Shown: one piece after another, positions 8,187 to 16,021 of the stretch
Layout of the letters: every line of letters starts with the position of its first letter
Position numbering within the stretch: position 1 is the stretch's first letter
DNA from: a virus
Direction: 5' to 3' (one strand)
Length of the DNA: 49,361 bases
IMG/VR virus record: IMGVR_UViG_3300000233_000006
Span: 78,550-127,910 of that record
The notes under the pieces: model-generated
Seen by the model: only the letters and a program-made list of their open reading frames with translations
Told to the model about the DNA's origin: nothing
Databases searched by the model: none
Translations under genes and position numbers: made by a program

Positions 8187-8765
8187 TTAATATTGCCCGA
8201 AAATATCGCCTTCAATAACCCAGTTGCGTACGGTATCGCCATCAACGCGAGTAAGCGTTTTTGCCTTTAATTTCAATATCTCTAGTGAAGTGGAAGGTAA
8301 AGTAATCGGGCTTGCGTCCCTGTAACGAATGACTGAGCCGTTGGCTGAAGAGATGCTGAAAGTGTTCACAGTCCAGTCGGTATTAAAGATCTCGATTTCA
8401 TAATCGGCGATACAATTTTCAGTGGGTGAACCGGCAGTGAGGTCGGGTCCGATAAGATTGATGACACCGCCAGGCGCGGTAATTTCAATTTTAATGTATG
8501 TTTTAACAGAAGTAACGTCAAGGGTTACCGCACCATTAAATACGTGTACAGTAGGAACCGTACATGCACCGGCACCTCCGATAGAAGTGTCGATCATACC
8601 TTGAACATCAGCATGGTCGATGATACGACGAACTCCAGTACCGAGGTTATTCGCAACATACATTCTTGTGATTTCAGCACGTACTCCGTCAGTCTCCATA
8701 TAAATAGCGTTTGGGACGAATGAGCTCAAACCGCTCATGTTGGTGGTTTTAATAATAGTGGACAT
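8187..8765 (-). CDS. Small fibre/decoration-type virion protein, paralogue C
   Basis: 192 residues. The shared N-terminal module is clearest here (FVPNAIYMETDGVRAEITRMYVANNLGTGVRRI). It is followed by a Gly/Ala linker, then a beta-rich domain (TVHVFNGAVTLDVTSVKTYI, GVINLIGPDLTAGS) with a C-terminal VRNWVIEGDIFGQY. GAGAG lies upstream of ATG 8765. It is the most upstream of the three paralogues and follows the 241-residue virion-type gene by 12 nt, so it probably belongs to the same late operon. The modular pattern (constant N-terminus, variable C-terminus) is typical of phage adhesins, where the common part docks to the particle; the docking role is inferred. Confidence 0.78.
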   Translation of the reverse strand: MSTIIKTTNMSGLSSFVPNAIYMETDGVRAEITRMYVANNLGTGVRRIIDHADVQGMIDTSIGGAGACTVPTVHVFNGAVTLDVTSVKTYIKIEITAPGGVINLIGPDLTAGSPTENCIADYEIEIFNTDWTVNTFSISSANGSVIRYRDASPITLPSTSLEILKLKAKTLTRVDGDTVRNWVIEGDIFGQY

Positions 8766-8777
8766 AGAAAAGACTCT

Positions 8778-9503
8778 CTAAGTTCTTAAAAAAGTTTCGA
8801 TAGCACTGGACTCTTTTGTGGTCGTTGTAAGTGCCGATACAACGCCTTCGCTCATGTATGCTCCAGCGAGTTTATCAAACGTCGATGTCGCATTATAGGT
8901 CACGTTCTTAAGCGGAACGTAAGTCGGTAAGATACGGTCGACATCTTCAAATGACTTTAAAAAATGTCGATAATACACCATGGTATTCTTAGGACTTCTA
9001 CTAATGAAGGAAACGATTAAGTCAGTGACTTCGTTTCGATTACCGATGTTCGCTCCAGCATATTCTTTACTATTTTCAATAAAGGCAGGAAGATCGTCGT
9101 AGGTCATGTACCAAGGTATATTACCTTTTTGCACAAGCTCGTCAAAGATGTAATAAACGAGTGTACTTTCTTTAACGACATTTAAGTTTTTGATAACGGT
9201 CGAACCTTTATCAAATTCAAACGAAAGATATTCGACGCCTTGAATCATTTTGTTTGAAACGCCTAAGGGTTCGATTTGAACCATTGAAGGGATGTTAATT
9301 AAAGCATATTCACCCGTCTCTAAAATGATTGGGAAAATACCTAAAATATAAACCTCCTTTCCGATACTCGCGAGCTTTCGATCTGACCATCGTGAAGGAA
9401 TTTGAATCGTGCACGCTACTTTAGTGACAAGTGTCGTTTCTTTTATTTCTACAAGGGATGACAATACCTTTTTCTTATCTCGCTTAAGTCCGGTGATATC
9501 CAT
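8778..9503 (-). CDS. Virion-type protein of unknown function, 241 aa
   Basis: 241 residues. The N-terminal half is beta-rich (TTLVTKVACTIQIPSRW, VYILGIFPIILETGEYALINIPSMVQIEP) and the C-terminal half helical (LIVSFISRSPKNTMVYYRHFLKSFEDV), ending in a Thr/Ser tail. I do not recognise a named family. Its start lies 5 nt after the stop of the 70-residue gene, with only a weak ribosome site, suggesting translational coupling. It sits in the run of genes between the prohead protease and the RNAP genes, which in phiKZ (around gp176-177) encodes virion proteins. The structural assignment comes from position only. Confidence 0.7.
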   Translation of the reverse strand: MDITGLKRDKKKVLSSLVEIKETTLVTKVACTIQIPSRWSDRKLASIGKEVYILGIFPIILETGEYALINIPSMVQIEPLGVSNKMIQGVEYLSFEFDKGSTVIKNLNVVKESTLVYYIFDELVQKGNIPWYMTYDDLPAFIENSKEYAGANIGNRNEVTDLIVSFISRSPKNTMVYYRHFLKSFEDVDRILPTYVPLKNVTYNATSTFDKLAGAYMSEGVVSALTTTTKESSAIETFLRT

Positions 9504-9508
9504 TCTGT

Positions 9509-9721
9509 TTACCAGGATTCTTGAGAAAGTAACAAGGTTTTATCATCAACAACCTCGCCATTGAAAATTAACTTTCCGTTAGTAACATCGATACGGTTAA
9601 GTGTGGCTAGATTAGAATGAGTATGGTCTAAAACTATTCCTGTGTTAGGGTTTAAATTAGCTGTCACGTGAGGACTTCTCATTTCCCTCGTTAAACTACT
9701 CGACGTTAAAAAAATCCTCAT
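9509..9721 (-). CDS. Small baseplate/fibre-type protein, 70 aa
   Basis: 70 residues. The sequence HTHSNLATLNRIDVTNGKLI then FNGEVVDD follows a motif seen near the termini of many phage fibre and baseplate proteins: H-x-N-x-x-L-N-x-I, then G-x-L-x-F/Y-N-G. Its start overlaps the stop of the upstream 123-residue gene in an ATGA arrangement, and the 241-residue gene follows 5 nt later, so the three genes are tightly coupled. It is probably a small connector or fibre-associated virion protein; the exact place in the particle is unknown. Confidence 0.7.
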   Translation of the reverse strand: MRIFLTSSSLTREMRSPHVTANLNPNTGIVLDHTHSNLATLNRIDVTNGKLIFNGEVVDDKTLLLSQESW

Positions 9722-10089
9722 TTTAACATCACCTCTTCACCGATAACCCGAACGACAAAGTCGCTCGAAACAGTTTCTATTACGATTTTTTCAAGCTGAC
9801 TTAACGATTCGTTTGAACGAACGAAAAGGGCTGAAGGATCGACTGAAATATTCTTTTCGATAAGATCAATACGTCCTGGCGTTTTACTCGTGGTAATGTA
9901 GAGATTAAACATCGAAACTGTATTCCCTGTATTAAGAATACAGATAGTTAAAGACGGAACCCAGGCGTTCTTATCGACTTCATAAATGAAATCTAAGCCC
10001 GAACCTGAAGTAACGATTTTTGCGAGTAGGCCTTTATTAATTAAAGGTAAGGCGCTCGTATTAATACTTGGTTTTAAAACGGTATTCAT
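9718..10089 (-). CDS. Small beta-sandwich virion-type protein
   Basis: 123 residues from ATG 10089 (MNTVLKPSINTSALP). An upstream in-frame ATG at 10122 would overlap the preceding gene and lacks a ribosome site, whereas 10089 has GAGG about 6 nt upstream. The body alternates beta strands (SLTICILNTGNTVSMFNLYI, GRIDLIEKNISVDPSALFV) and ends SSDFVVRVIGEEVMLK. This layout is like small phage proteins that form an Ig-like sandwich on tail or head. It overlaps the 70-residue gene by 4 nt. Function is inferred from fold style and operon context. Confidence 0.72.
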   Translation of the reverse strand: MNTVLKPSINTSALPLINKGLLAKIVTSGSGLDFIYEVDKNAWVPSLTICILNTGNTVSMFNLYITTSKTPGRIDLIEKNISVDPSALFVRSNESLSQLEKIVIETVSSDFVVRVIGEEVMLK

Positions 10090-10108
10090 AAGGACCTCTG
10101 AACGTAGG

Positions 10109-11527
10109 TTAGTTACGTTCAATCCGTACTTGTGACATTAGGAAGTTAACGATGTACTTTGAATAAGCAATCATTGATACTTCACGAATGTCAAGTTTAG
10201 GTTGTTCTTTAGCGATTTCATTCATCCATCTGAGGATAAGTGAGGCGTCTGTATAGTAGAAGCGAACTTCAGTCATGATGCGAGAACAGACGTCGTAGAC
10301 GTTCATAAGGTCTTCACGCTTCAAATTAAGAAGAGCTTCTTTAAACAGTTTACTAACGACATCGTCATAACTCGTATCTTTAGACCGGACGTCGTGTTCG
10401 GCATCGCTTTTGCTAAGAAGAAGGCGAATAAATTCGATTTCCATCGAAGTTTTAAAGGCACTAAACTTTTCGTTTTTTTCGTGCGCTTCTGTAACACTCG
10501 AGAAGGTACGCCATGAGGACTCCAGATCGTTACGATGCGTAACAAATTCTTTCTGAGAGAAATAGTTCTTATTCGTTACAACGCTCGCCATCACGTGAGT
10601 CGGTGAACCACCAGTCTTCAAAAAGTCACGATAGACAGGACCGATGACATAAACGACGGTTTTTACATAAGCTTTATCAGCAAACGTTCGGTTACTGATA
10701 AGAACATTTGAATGACAGGACGCGTCAAAGTTTTTCTTGAGTCGAACAAGTGTCGACCCGGCATAGTCGCGCATTTGACGAAGGAATGACTTAACTTTGG
10801 CCGCACTAACGCTGCCTTTAGCATAACCAACGAGCGCTTCTGGATTTCGTGATAAGAAGAAAATGATCGAAAGGATGTTTGAGCGTTCGATGTAGGTTGT
10901 TTTGAGAGGATCTAATTGATTTGTCAGATTATCATTTCGATTCATACTTCCGATAAAGAAATTCTTGAAAACTTTAGAAACAAGTAAACCTTGGTCGGTT
11001 TCAGTATCCGCAATTTCAAAAAGTTCACGATCCATCTCATTAAAAAGTCCTGAAGCCAGGATCTTTTTAAGGTCTTCAGGACTCACGTCGTCAAAAGAAA
11101 CATCCAAGAATTGTGATTCAGGAAGTGAAGGCAGGTGACCGTCGTATGATTCGAGGATGTCCGTGAATTCAAGACTGTTGATAAATTCAGGCATGTCTTC
11201 TTCGATAATCGTAATCATCGCGTTTTCATTTCTTACTGGTGTCTTTTGCATGGTGACCATAACGGCCTCAGCATACTCTTTAACCAAAGGAATGATTTCT
11301 GACCGAGTCATAGTCATGTGGCGCTTAATGTGTTTCGACAGGTCCTGAACAAAAGGTTCAAGCAACGCATCGTACTCAGGTGTCAACTTATCGTATTCAA
11401 AACACGTTAAGGCACTTGGAACGAGATGCCCTACAATCGTTTCAGGCAAAGCTTCGAAATTAATTTTACCTGAACCACCCATCCGATCGTAAATCGCACG
11501 TGTCGTTTTTTCAATTACGTTAATCAT
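10109..11527 (-). CDS. Virion-type helical protein, 472 aa
   Basis: 472 residues, mainly helical and charged, with the N-terminus MINVIEKTTRAIYDRMGGSG and C-terminus YSKYIVNFLMSQVRIERN. No nuclease, ATPase or lysin motif is visible. An acidic segment (PESQFLDVSFDDVSPEDLKKIL, near residue 150) precedes a long helical region. It starts 1 nt after the stop of the 59-residue gene, with AGG 8 nt before ATG 11527. The place immediately downstream of the RNAP beta gene corresponds to phiKZ gp177-like virion proteins, so packaging into the head or tail is plausible but unproven. A 10-bp inverted repeat (11046-11055 with 11074-11083) lies in the coding sequence. Confidence 0.75.
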   Translation of the reverse strand: MINVIEKTTRAIYDRMGGSGKINFEALPETIVGHLVPSALTCFEYDKLTPEYDALLEPFVQDLSKHIKRHMTMTRSEIIPLVKEYAEAVMVTMQKTPVRNENAMITIIEEDMPEFINSLEFTDILESYDGHLPSLPESQFLDVSFDDVSPEDLKKILASGLFNEMDRELFEIADTETDQGLLVSKVFKNFFIGSMNRNDNLTNQLDPLKTTYIERSNILSIIFFLSRNPEALVGYAKGSVSAAKVKSFLRQMRDYAGSTLVRLKKNFDASCHSNVLISNRTFADKAYVKTVVYVIGPVYRDFLKTGGSPTHVMASVVTNKNYFSQKEFVTHRNDLESSWRTFSSVTEAHEKNEKFSAFKTSMEIEFIRLLLSKSDAEHDVRSKDTSYDDVVSKLFKEALLNLKREDLMNVYDVCSRIMTEVRFYYTDASLILRWMNEIAKEQPKLDIREVSMIAYSKYIVNFLMSQVRIERN

Positions 11528-11528
11528 C

Positions 11529-11708
11529 TTAGATACCTACATGTTCGTTGATTTGTGAACTTAAAAGAAGGCTCAGACCTTCCTTGGTAAGCGTCTCGCC
11601 ATTAAGGCTGTTTGCGATATCGTTTCCTGACACATTCTTCAAAATAGAGAGTGCCAAATCCTGAACAACAAAAAGCGTTGCGATCGAAACAGTACTCTTC
11701 TCTGACAT
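11529..11708 (-). CDS. Small gene of 59 codons between RNAP beta and the 472-aa gene
   Basis: The product reads MSEKSTVSIATLFVVQDLAL, then a polar stretch with NGETLTKEGLSLLLSSQ, ending EHVGI. ATG 11708 has GAGGTGAT upstream, and the stop is 1 nt before the ATG of the 472-residue gene, so it is well placed as an operon member. It is amphipathic and helical with no strong membrane segment. It may be a small virion or assembly factor; I recognise no family. The tight coupling and good ribosome site are the reasons for calling it. Confidence 0.65.
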   Translation of the reverse strand: MSEKSTVSIATLFVVQDLALSILKNVSGNDIANSLNGETLTKEGLSLLLSSQINEHVGI

Positions 11709-11739
11709 ACATCACCTCACGTATTAAATAAATAGGATA

Positions 11740-11766
11740 GAGCTAAACCATCATCTGATTTAGCTC
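11740..11766 (-). terminator. Hairpin after the RNAP beta gene
   Basis: 8-bp stem GAGCTAAA/TTTAGCTC with an 11-nt loop, followed on the minus strand by the T-rich TATCCTATTTATTT. It is a moderate candidate terminator between the beta gene and the 59-codon gene. Confidence 0.6.
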
Positions 11767-11779
11767 CACTTTCATAAAC

Positions 11780-14700
11780 TCATCGTTTTTTGTAAATGTC
11801 AACCGCCTTTTTACCGATAAGTAAAAGAAGCGTATTAGTGGTCCCAAGAATATCGGCAGAATTGGTAATACGCGCAAGTTTTGAGCGCTCACCAAAAACA
11901 AGATCGACTTCTTCACCCTTTTCAGTGGTCATAGTTGATTCAAGTTGTTCACCAATGACCGATTTAAGTTGATGTCCGACGACGATCTTATCGCCAACAC
12001 CCGTTCCGTTAATTTGCGTAATGAAAATTCTAATCTCGGCTTGTCCAAAAACCAAACGATTCCCTCCTACGCTATACGAGTCATCAACCTCACCTACAAA
12101 AGGTTTATTTAAAGTTGACTTAGCTTCAAGCGTAAACTGACGATCGCTTTGGTCGACGATCTTACGAAGACTTGGACTCATGTCTTCCTTATCACCGTTA
12201 TAGAAAACTTCAATACGGTCGATCGAACCGTTGATTTTTGCACGCGGAGCTTTATTCGAAAGCTTCTTAAGAAGTTCGATCGAAGCTTCATTAAATAACC
12301 CACGTTCATTACTTATCTCATCTTCGATGAACATTAGAAAATCATTGGGCTTAACGCGCTGACCTGGTGTCACGATGTTCAGTACGCCGTCTTTAAAGTC
12401 AATAACGATAGAGCGCCGTTCTGTAACAGGTGCCGAAAGTCTGGATGCTAATTTAGAACTGATTGCTGAAGAATCTTCGAGCGTCTGTTGTGATTCGTAA
12501 AAAACGGTTTTGGCAAGTAAAGACGATTTAAAAATAATCTTTCTAGGATCAAAGAAATCAGGCTCAAAAAAGCCTGAGTTATACGCCAGCGTATCCCCTC
12601 GCTTAAACGTATCTTTGATATTTAAAGCTGTTCTGATGTCGTGTGGATAGGCATGACCTTCGGCATATCCATAACGACGACCAAGGTAAATACCAAGTCG
12701 TTTACCGTCGCTATATTCGACGATCATACCACGCGCATCCAGCGAAATCACCTGACCATCTTGTTCTGCCGTAGACGCAAACTTAGACGTTACACGTTTT
12801 GAAATAACCTCTTCAACACCCGTTCGCACAAGCGGTTGCGTATAACTTACTGTCGCGATGGTGTGCGATTGCTGAATCGATATAAATCCAACGCGTTTTA
12901 CGTCATCTTGCTGAGCACCTGCTGAAAGCATCATCGATGTCGAAGCAAGTTGTGCAGGACGTATATCGGTCAGTTCAGCCTTCTTAATAGTCCCTCGAAG
13001 TGAGTTAAAATTAGGATCGGTTGTGAGGTAAGTCGTAACGCCAACGTCCGCGCTGTCTGAGCTCGATTCTGAGATGACACCGACGTCATGCGGATGAAAT
13101 ATCCGTGTATCAGGACTCATCGCTTCTTTACTACGACCACCTTCACCTGAATACGTCACACGTTCTTTTTGTTTTAAATCATCTAAAGGATTGATTTCTT
13201 GTTTAAGCATAATGGACGGATCCGTCGTTACAGCTTGCCATACTGAAAACGGACTCATCGTAACGGATGACTTACCACGAATACCCGACATTCGGTATTC
13301 ACGTAAAGCCTGAACTAAAACCTTGTACGTGATGCCAGAGAACCGTTCGTAACCTTTAATGCGCATGTAACGCATATCCGTGAGATCGGGATGCATGTCA
13401 TCAGTGAGAAGTTCGGCAGAACGCACAAGTAACCCTTTGTACGTTGTTGGTTCCTTGATCTCGGTGAGAAGAACCTCGGTAATCGGATCAACAAAAAGCT
13501 GATCAAGAAGTTCGATTTCTTTTAGGTAAATCGAATTAAGTTTTAAACTTTCAGTAATGACGAAGTAAGCATCCTTACGGTTAAAGTCAGAATACGAAAG
13601 GCCGCTTATAATTTTCTTGTACGGTAAGAAACCCGCTAAAATAAGTGAGGCCTGTTCATGCTCACGTGAGACTACCATGACGACATCCGCAAAACTAATA
13701 GCGAATTCATCTGGCTGCAAATCAAAACGTGAACGTCGTTTGTAAAACTTAGGTTTGTATTTAAGGATCTTTAAAACATGGTCGATTCCGTTGATGTATC
13801 CAAGTGGAAGAATCAAGGGGATGTCTTTACTAAACACAGATACCGTCACATAATCGACAGGAAGCCTTTGTTTATCGAGACCAGTTACATTGAAAAAGTC
13901 GTCAACGATTACAAACGTTGATTTTCCTTGTTCGATAAGGATGTTTGAGCGTTCGTCTAAATAGATCTTCACTTTACGGACTTTATCGTGTCCCACAAAC
14001 GTTAGGTCGTTACCTGCCTTTATTTGAGGCTGTGTAAAGTCAAAGATATAGTCTTTAGTCTCAAATCCAGACATCGCCATGGCCATGCCACTATAAAGCC
14101 TCGGAACTTTAACATTATTATCAAAGACACATCCCGGGACGATATTTTCAATCGTCTTATCTTCATTGTCGAGGCCTTTTGCAAGAACCTGACGCGATAG
14201 CCAGCCGATCGCATCACTCACGCGCTTTTCGCTACGACGAACAAACAGTTTTCCGTAGTATGTCGTCAATGCAACGGTAGACTCGTCGACTTTTCGAATG
14301 GGTACGTCAGCACGCTGTTTACCCATTTGATAGGTATTACCCGAGATCATAAAAGATCCGTCGGATTGTACTTTAGGTAATCTAAAACGGATCATTGACG
14401 GTGCACCGTCAATAGGCTTGACTCGTAACGTATGGACGTCAAACTCGCCGAGTATCGAAGCTTCTTCCTCGACCTCATAATCTTGAATGATCACACCTGC
14501 GCGCTGTAATGCTAAAGGCATGGAGATAATATCGTCTCGCATGACGTTTTCAATGTAGTCCTTATCAAAAACATTTAGAGATGTTCTTGATTGACTTTCA
14601 TCAAGCAAACCACTTGTTACAGGATACGTTGCTTTTTCTTCACTTAAAACAAGTCGTGTTGGTTCAACACGGTTGAGTGTATGAAGGGGTCGTTTTGAGC

Positions 14701-16018
14701 CGTAGGGGTCGTCAAGTTTTTTATAGTCCGCGAGGGACTTTAAAAGGTACTTATATTCAGAACCCGTCATTAAACCACCGTCAAGCGCTACTTCAAGACT
14801 TTTTACAAACTCATCTTCAGGTAAGTTAGACTGTTTAAAAAAGAGATCGTGTTCTTCTTGACTTAACTGAATATCTGTTCCAACGTCTTCTTCTGGAGAC
14901 ACGTCGTCAGACTCATCTCCTTTAACGTCATTCGTTTCGTCTTTAGGTGAAAAACTTTCAGTCCCCTCATCGTCATCACTAACCGCGGCGTTAGTTTTAG
15001 TCTTAGCTACGGAAGATAACGTACTCGTCATCATCTCGCGTTTCTTTGTATAACCTTGATCAAGTTTATTGAGGATGTCAAGATCCTCACTAACCTCTTC
15101 AGACCGGACGTCGTCCTTAATTAGAACACCGTCATCATCAAAATTCTCATCGATAACATCTTCAGTCTCAAAAGACTGGATTGACATTAAGTAACGTAAG
15201 AAATATTTCTGAAGCGTTTCTGAATTTAGATGACTTAGTTTAAGCCCGTTATCTTGTTCTTCATTAAAAATCGTATCGAGGACATTTAAATTAACAACTG
15301 ACCACGAGTCCTTAAATTTAAAAACGACGTTCACACGACGTAAGTCTTCTTTTCTGATTTTTGACATCAGTGACAAATTACGCGTATCTAAATTTAACCA
15401 CTTCCAAAACTCAAGAATGTATTTGCGTCCATCGGTATCAAAGATACGCATCTGACTAAAATTAACTTTGTCAACATAATTCCTAAGATTTGGAATACCG
15501 ACAAGCGTTTCAGGAACATCGATAAAAACAAAATGGTTCTTTTCAATGTCTTTTGTTTCGAACTGAATTGAATCCCATACTGTTTCATGGACGTTTCGCC
15601 ATGCGTGATAAGCGTTAATAGGTGTGTCACTATAAATGTAACCTCCCCACAAAAGACCGTAAGAAATCACGTCAAGCGTATTAGGATTTGTGTTGACACG
15701 TACCGGCGTTTTAACCCACTTAAAGTTTTTGTTCTTTGAATGAAAATGACGAATTAAACCGATCGGCTGTCGAGACGAGCGCCTAGGATGTCCTTCGGTA
15801 AATTTCAAGTAATAAATGTGGTCAATATTGTACCTGAGATCATCTTTAATAAAAGGCAACATTTCTTCAGGAAAAGGTTTCTCAGCACTACCAACATAAT
15901 GCAATACTGAATTTTTAGGGAAGTCGAATACGTCTTCTGTAAAAACTCTAGGACGTAATAATTGCTGCGTCTTATAAATACCGTAGCGTTTATAAAACAT
16001 ATCGTAAAGCATTTTCAT
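11780..16018 (-). CDS. Virion-type RNA polymerase beta subunit, N-terminal and catalytic part (phiKZ gp178 type)
   Basis: 1412 residues. Together with the other fragments it would form the injected RNAP that reads early genes. Homology to bacterial beta shows as RVTYSGEGGRSKEAMSPDTR then FHPHDVGVISES (about 950-990; compare bacterial [20 protein letters not shown]), QQDDVKRVGFISIQQSHTI (about 1050) and GDKIVVGHQLKSVIGEQL (about 1345). The last keeps the two Lys equivalent to E. coli K1065 and K1073 (GDKMAGRHGNKGVIS). The end, EVDLVFGERSKLARITNSAD, matches bacterial [20 protein letters not shown]. The protein then stops, and the missing C-terminus is encoded at 31626-32297. Residues about 285-390 are a strongly acidic, disordered-looking insert. 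The start has GGAG 8 nt upstream and lies 3 nt after the beta-prime-N stop. Confidence 0.9.
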   Translation of the reverse strand: MKMLYDMFYKRYGIYKTQQLLRPRVFTEDVFDFPKNSVLHYVGSAEKPFPEEMLPFIKDDLRYNIDHIYYLKFTEGHPRRSSRQPIGLIRHFHSKNKNFKWVKTPVRVNTNPNTLDVISYGLLWGGYIYSDTPINAYHAWRNVHETVWDSIQFETKDIEKNHFVFIDVPETLVGIPNLRNYVDKVNFSQMRIFDTDGRKYILEFWKWLNLDTRNLSLMSKIRKEDLRRVNVVFKFKDSWSVVNLNVLDTIFNEEQDNGLKLSHLNSETLQKYFLRYLMSIQSFETEDVIDENFDDDGVLIKDDVRSEEVSEDLDILNKLDQGYTKKREMMTSTLSSVAKTKTNAAVSDDDEGTESFSPKDETNDVKGDESDDVSPEEDVGTDIQLSQEEHDLFFKQSNLPEDEFVKSLEVALDGGLMTGSEYKYLLKSLADYKKLDDPYGSKRPLHTLNRVEPTRLVLSEEKATYPVTSGLLDESQSRTSLNVFDKDYIENVMRDDIISMPLALQRAGVIIQDYEVEEEASILGEFDVHTLRVKPIDGAPSMIRFRLPKVQSDGSFMISGNTYQMGKQRADVPIRKVDESTVALTTYYGKLFVRRSEKRVSDAIGWLSRQVLAKGLDNEDKTIENIVPGCVFDNNVKVPRLYSGMAMAMSGFETKDYIFDFTQPQIKAGNDLTFVGHDKVRKVKIYLDERSNILIEQGKSTFVIVDDFFNVTGLDKQRLPVDYVTVSVFSKDIPLILPLGYINGIDHVLKILKYKPKFYKRRSRFDLQPDEFAISFADVVMVVSREHEQASLILAGFLPYKKIISGLSYSDFNRKDAYFVITESLKLNSIYLKEIELLDQLFVDPITEVLLTEIKEPTTYKGLLVRSAELLTDDMHPDLTDMRYMRIKGYERFSGITYKVLVQALREYRMSGIRGKSSVTMSPFSVWQAVTTDPSIMLKQEINPLDDLKQKERVTYSGEGGRSKEAMSPDTRIFHPHDVGVISESSSDSADVGVTTYLTTDPNFNSLRGTIKKAELTDIRPAQLASTSMMLSAGAQQDDVKRVGFISIQQSHTIATVSYTQPLVRTGVEEVISKRVTSKFASTAEQDGQVISLDARGMIVEYSDGKRLGIYLGRRYGYAEGHAYPHDIRTALNIKDTFKRGDTLAYNSGFFEPDFFDPRKIIFKSSLLAKTVFYESQQTLEDSSAISSKLASRLSAPVTERRSIVIDFKDGVLNIVTPGQRVKPNDFLMFIEDEISNERGLFNEASIELLKKLSNKAPRAKINGSIDRIEVFYNGDKEDMSPSLRKIVDQSDRQFTLEAKSTLNKPFVGEVDDSYSVGGNRLVFGQAEIRIFITQINGTGVGDKIVVGHQLKSVIGEQLESTMTTEKGEEVDLVFGERSKLARITNSADILGTTNTLLLLIGKKAVDIYKKR

Positions 16019-16021
16019 ATA

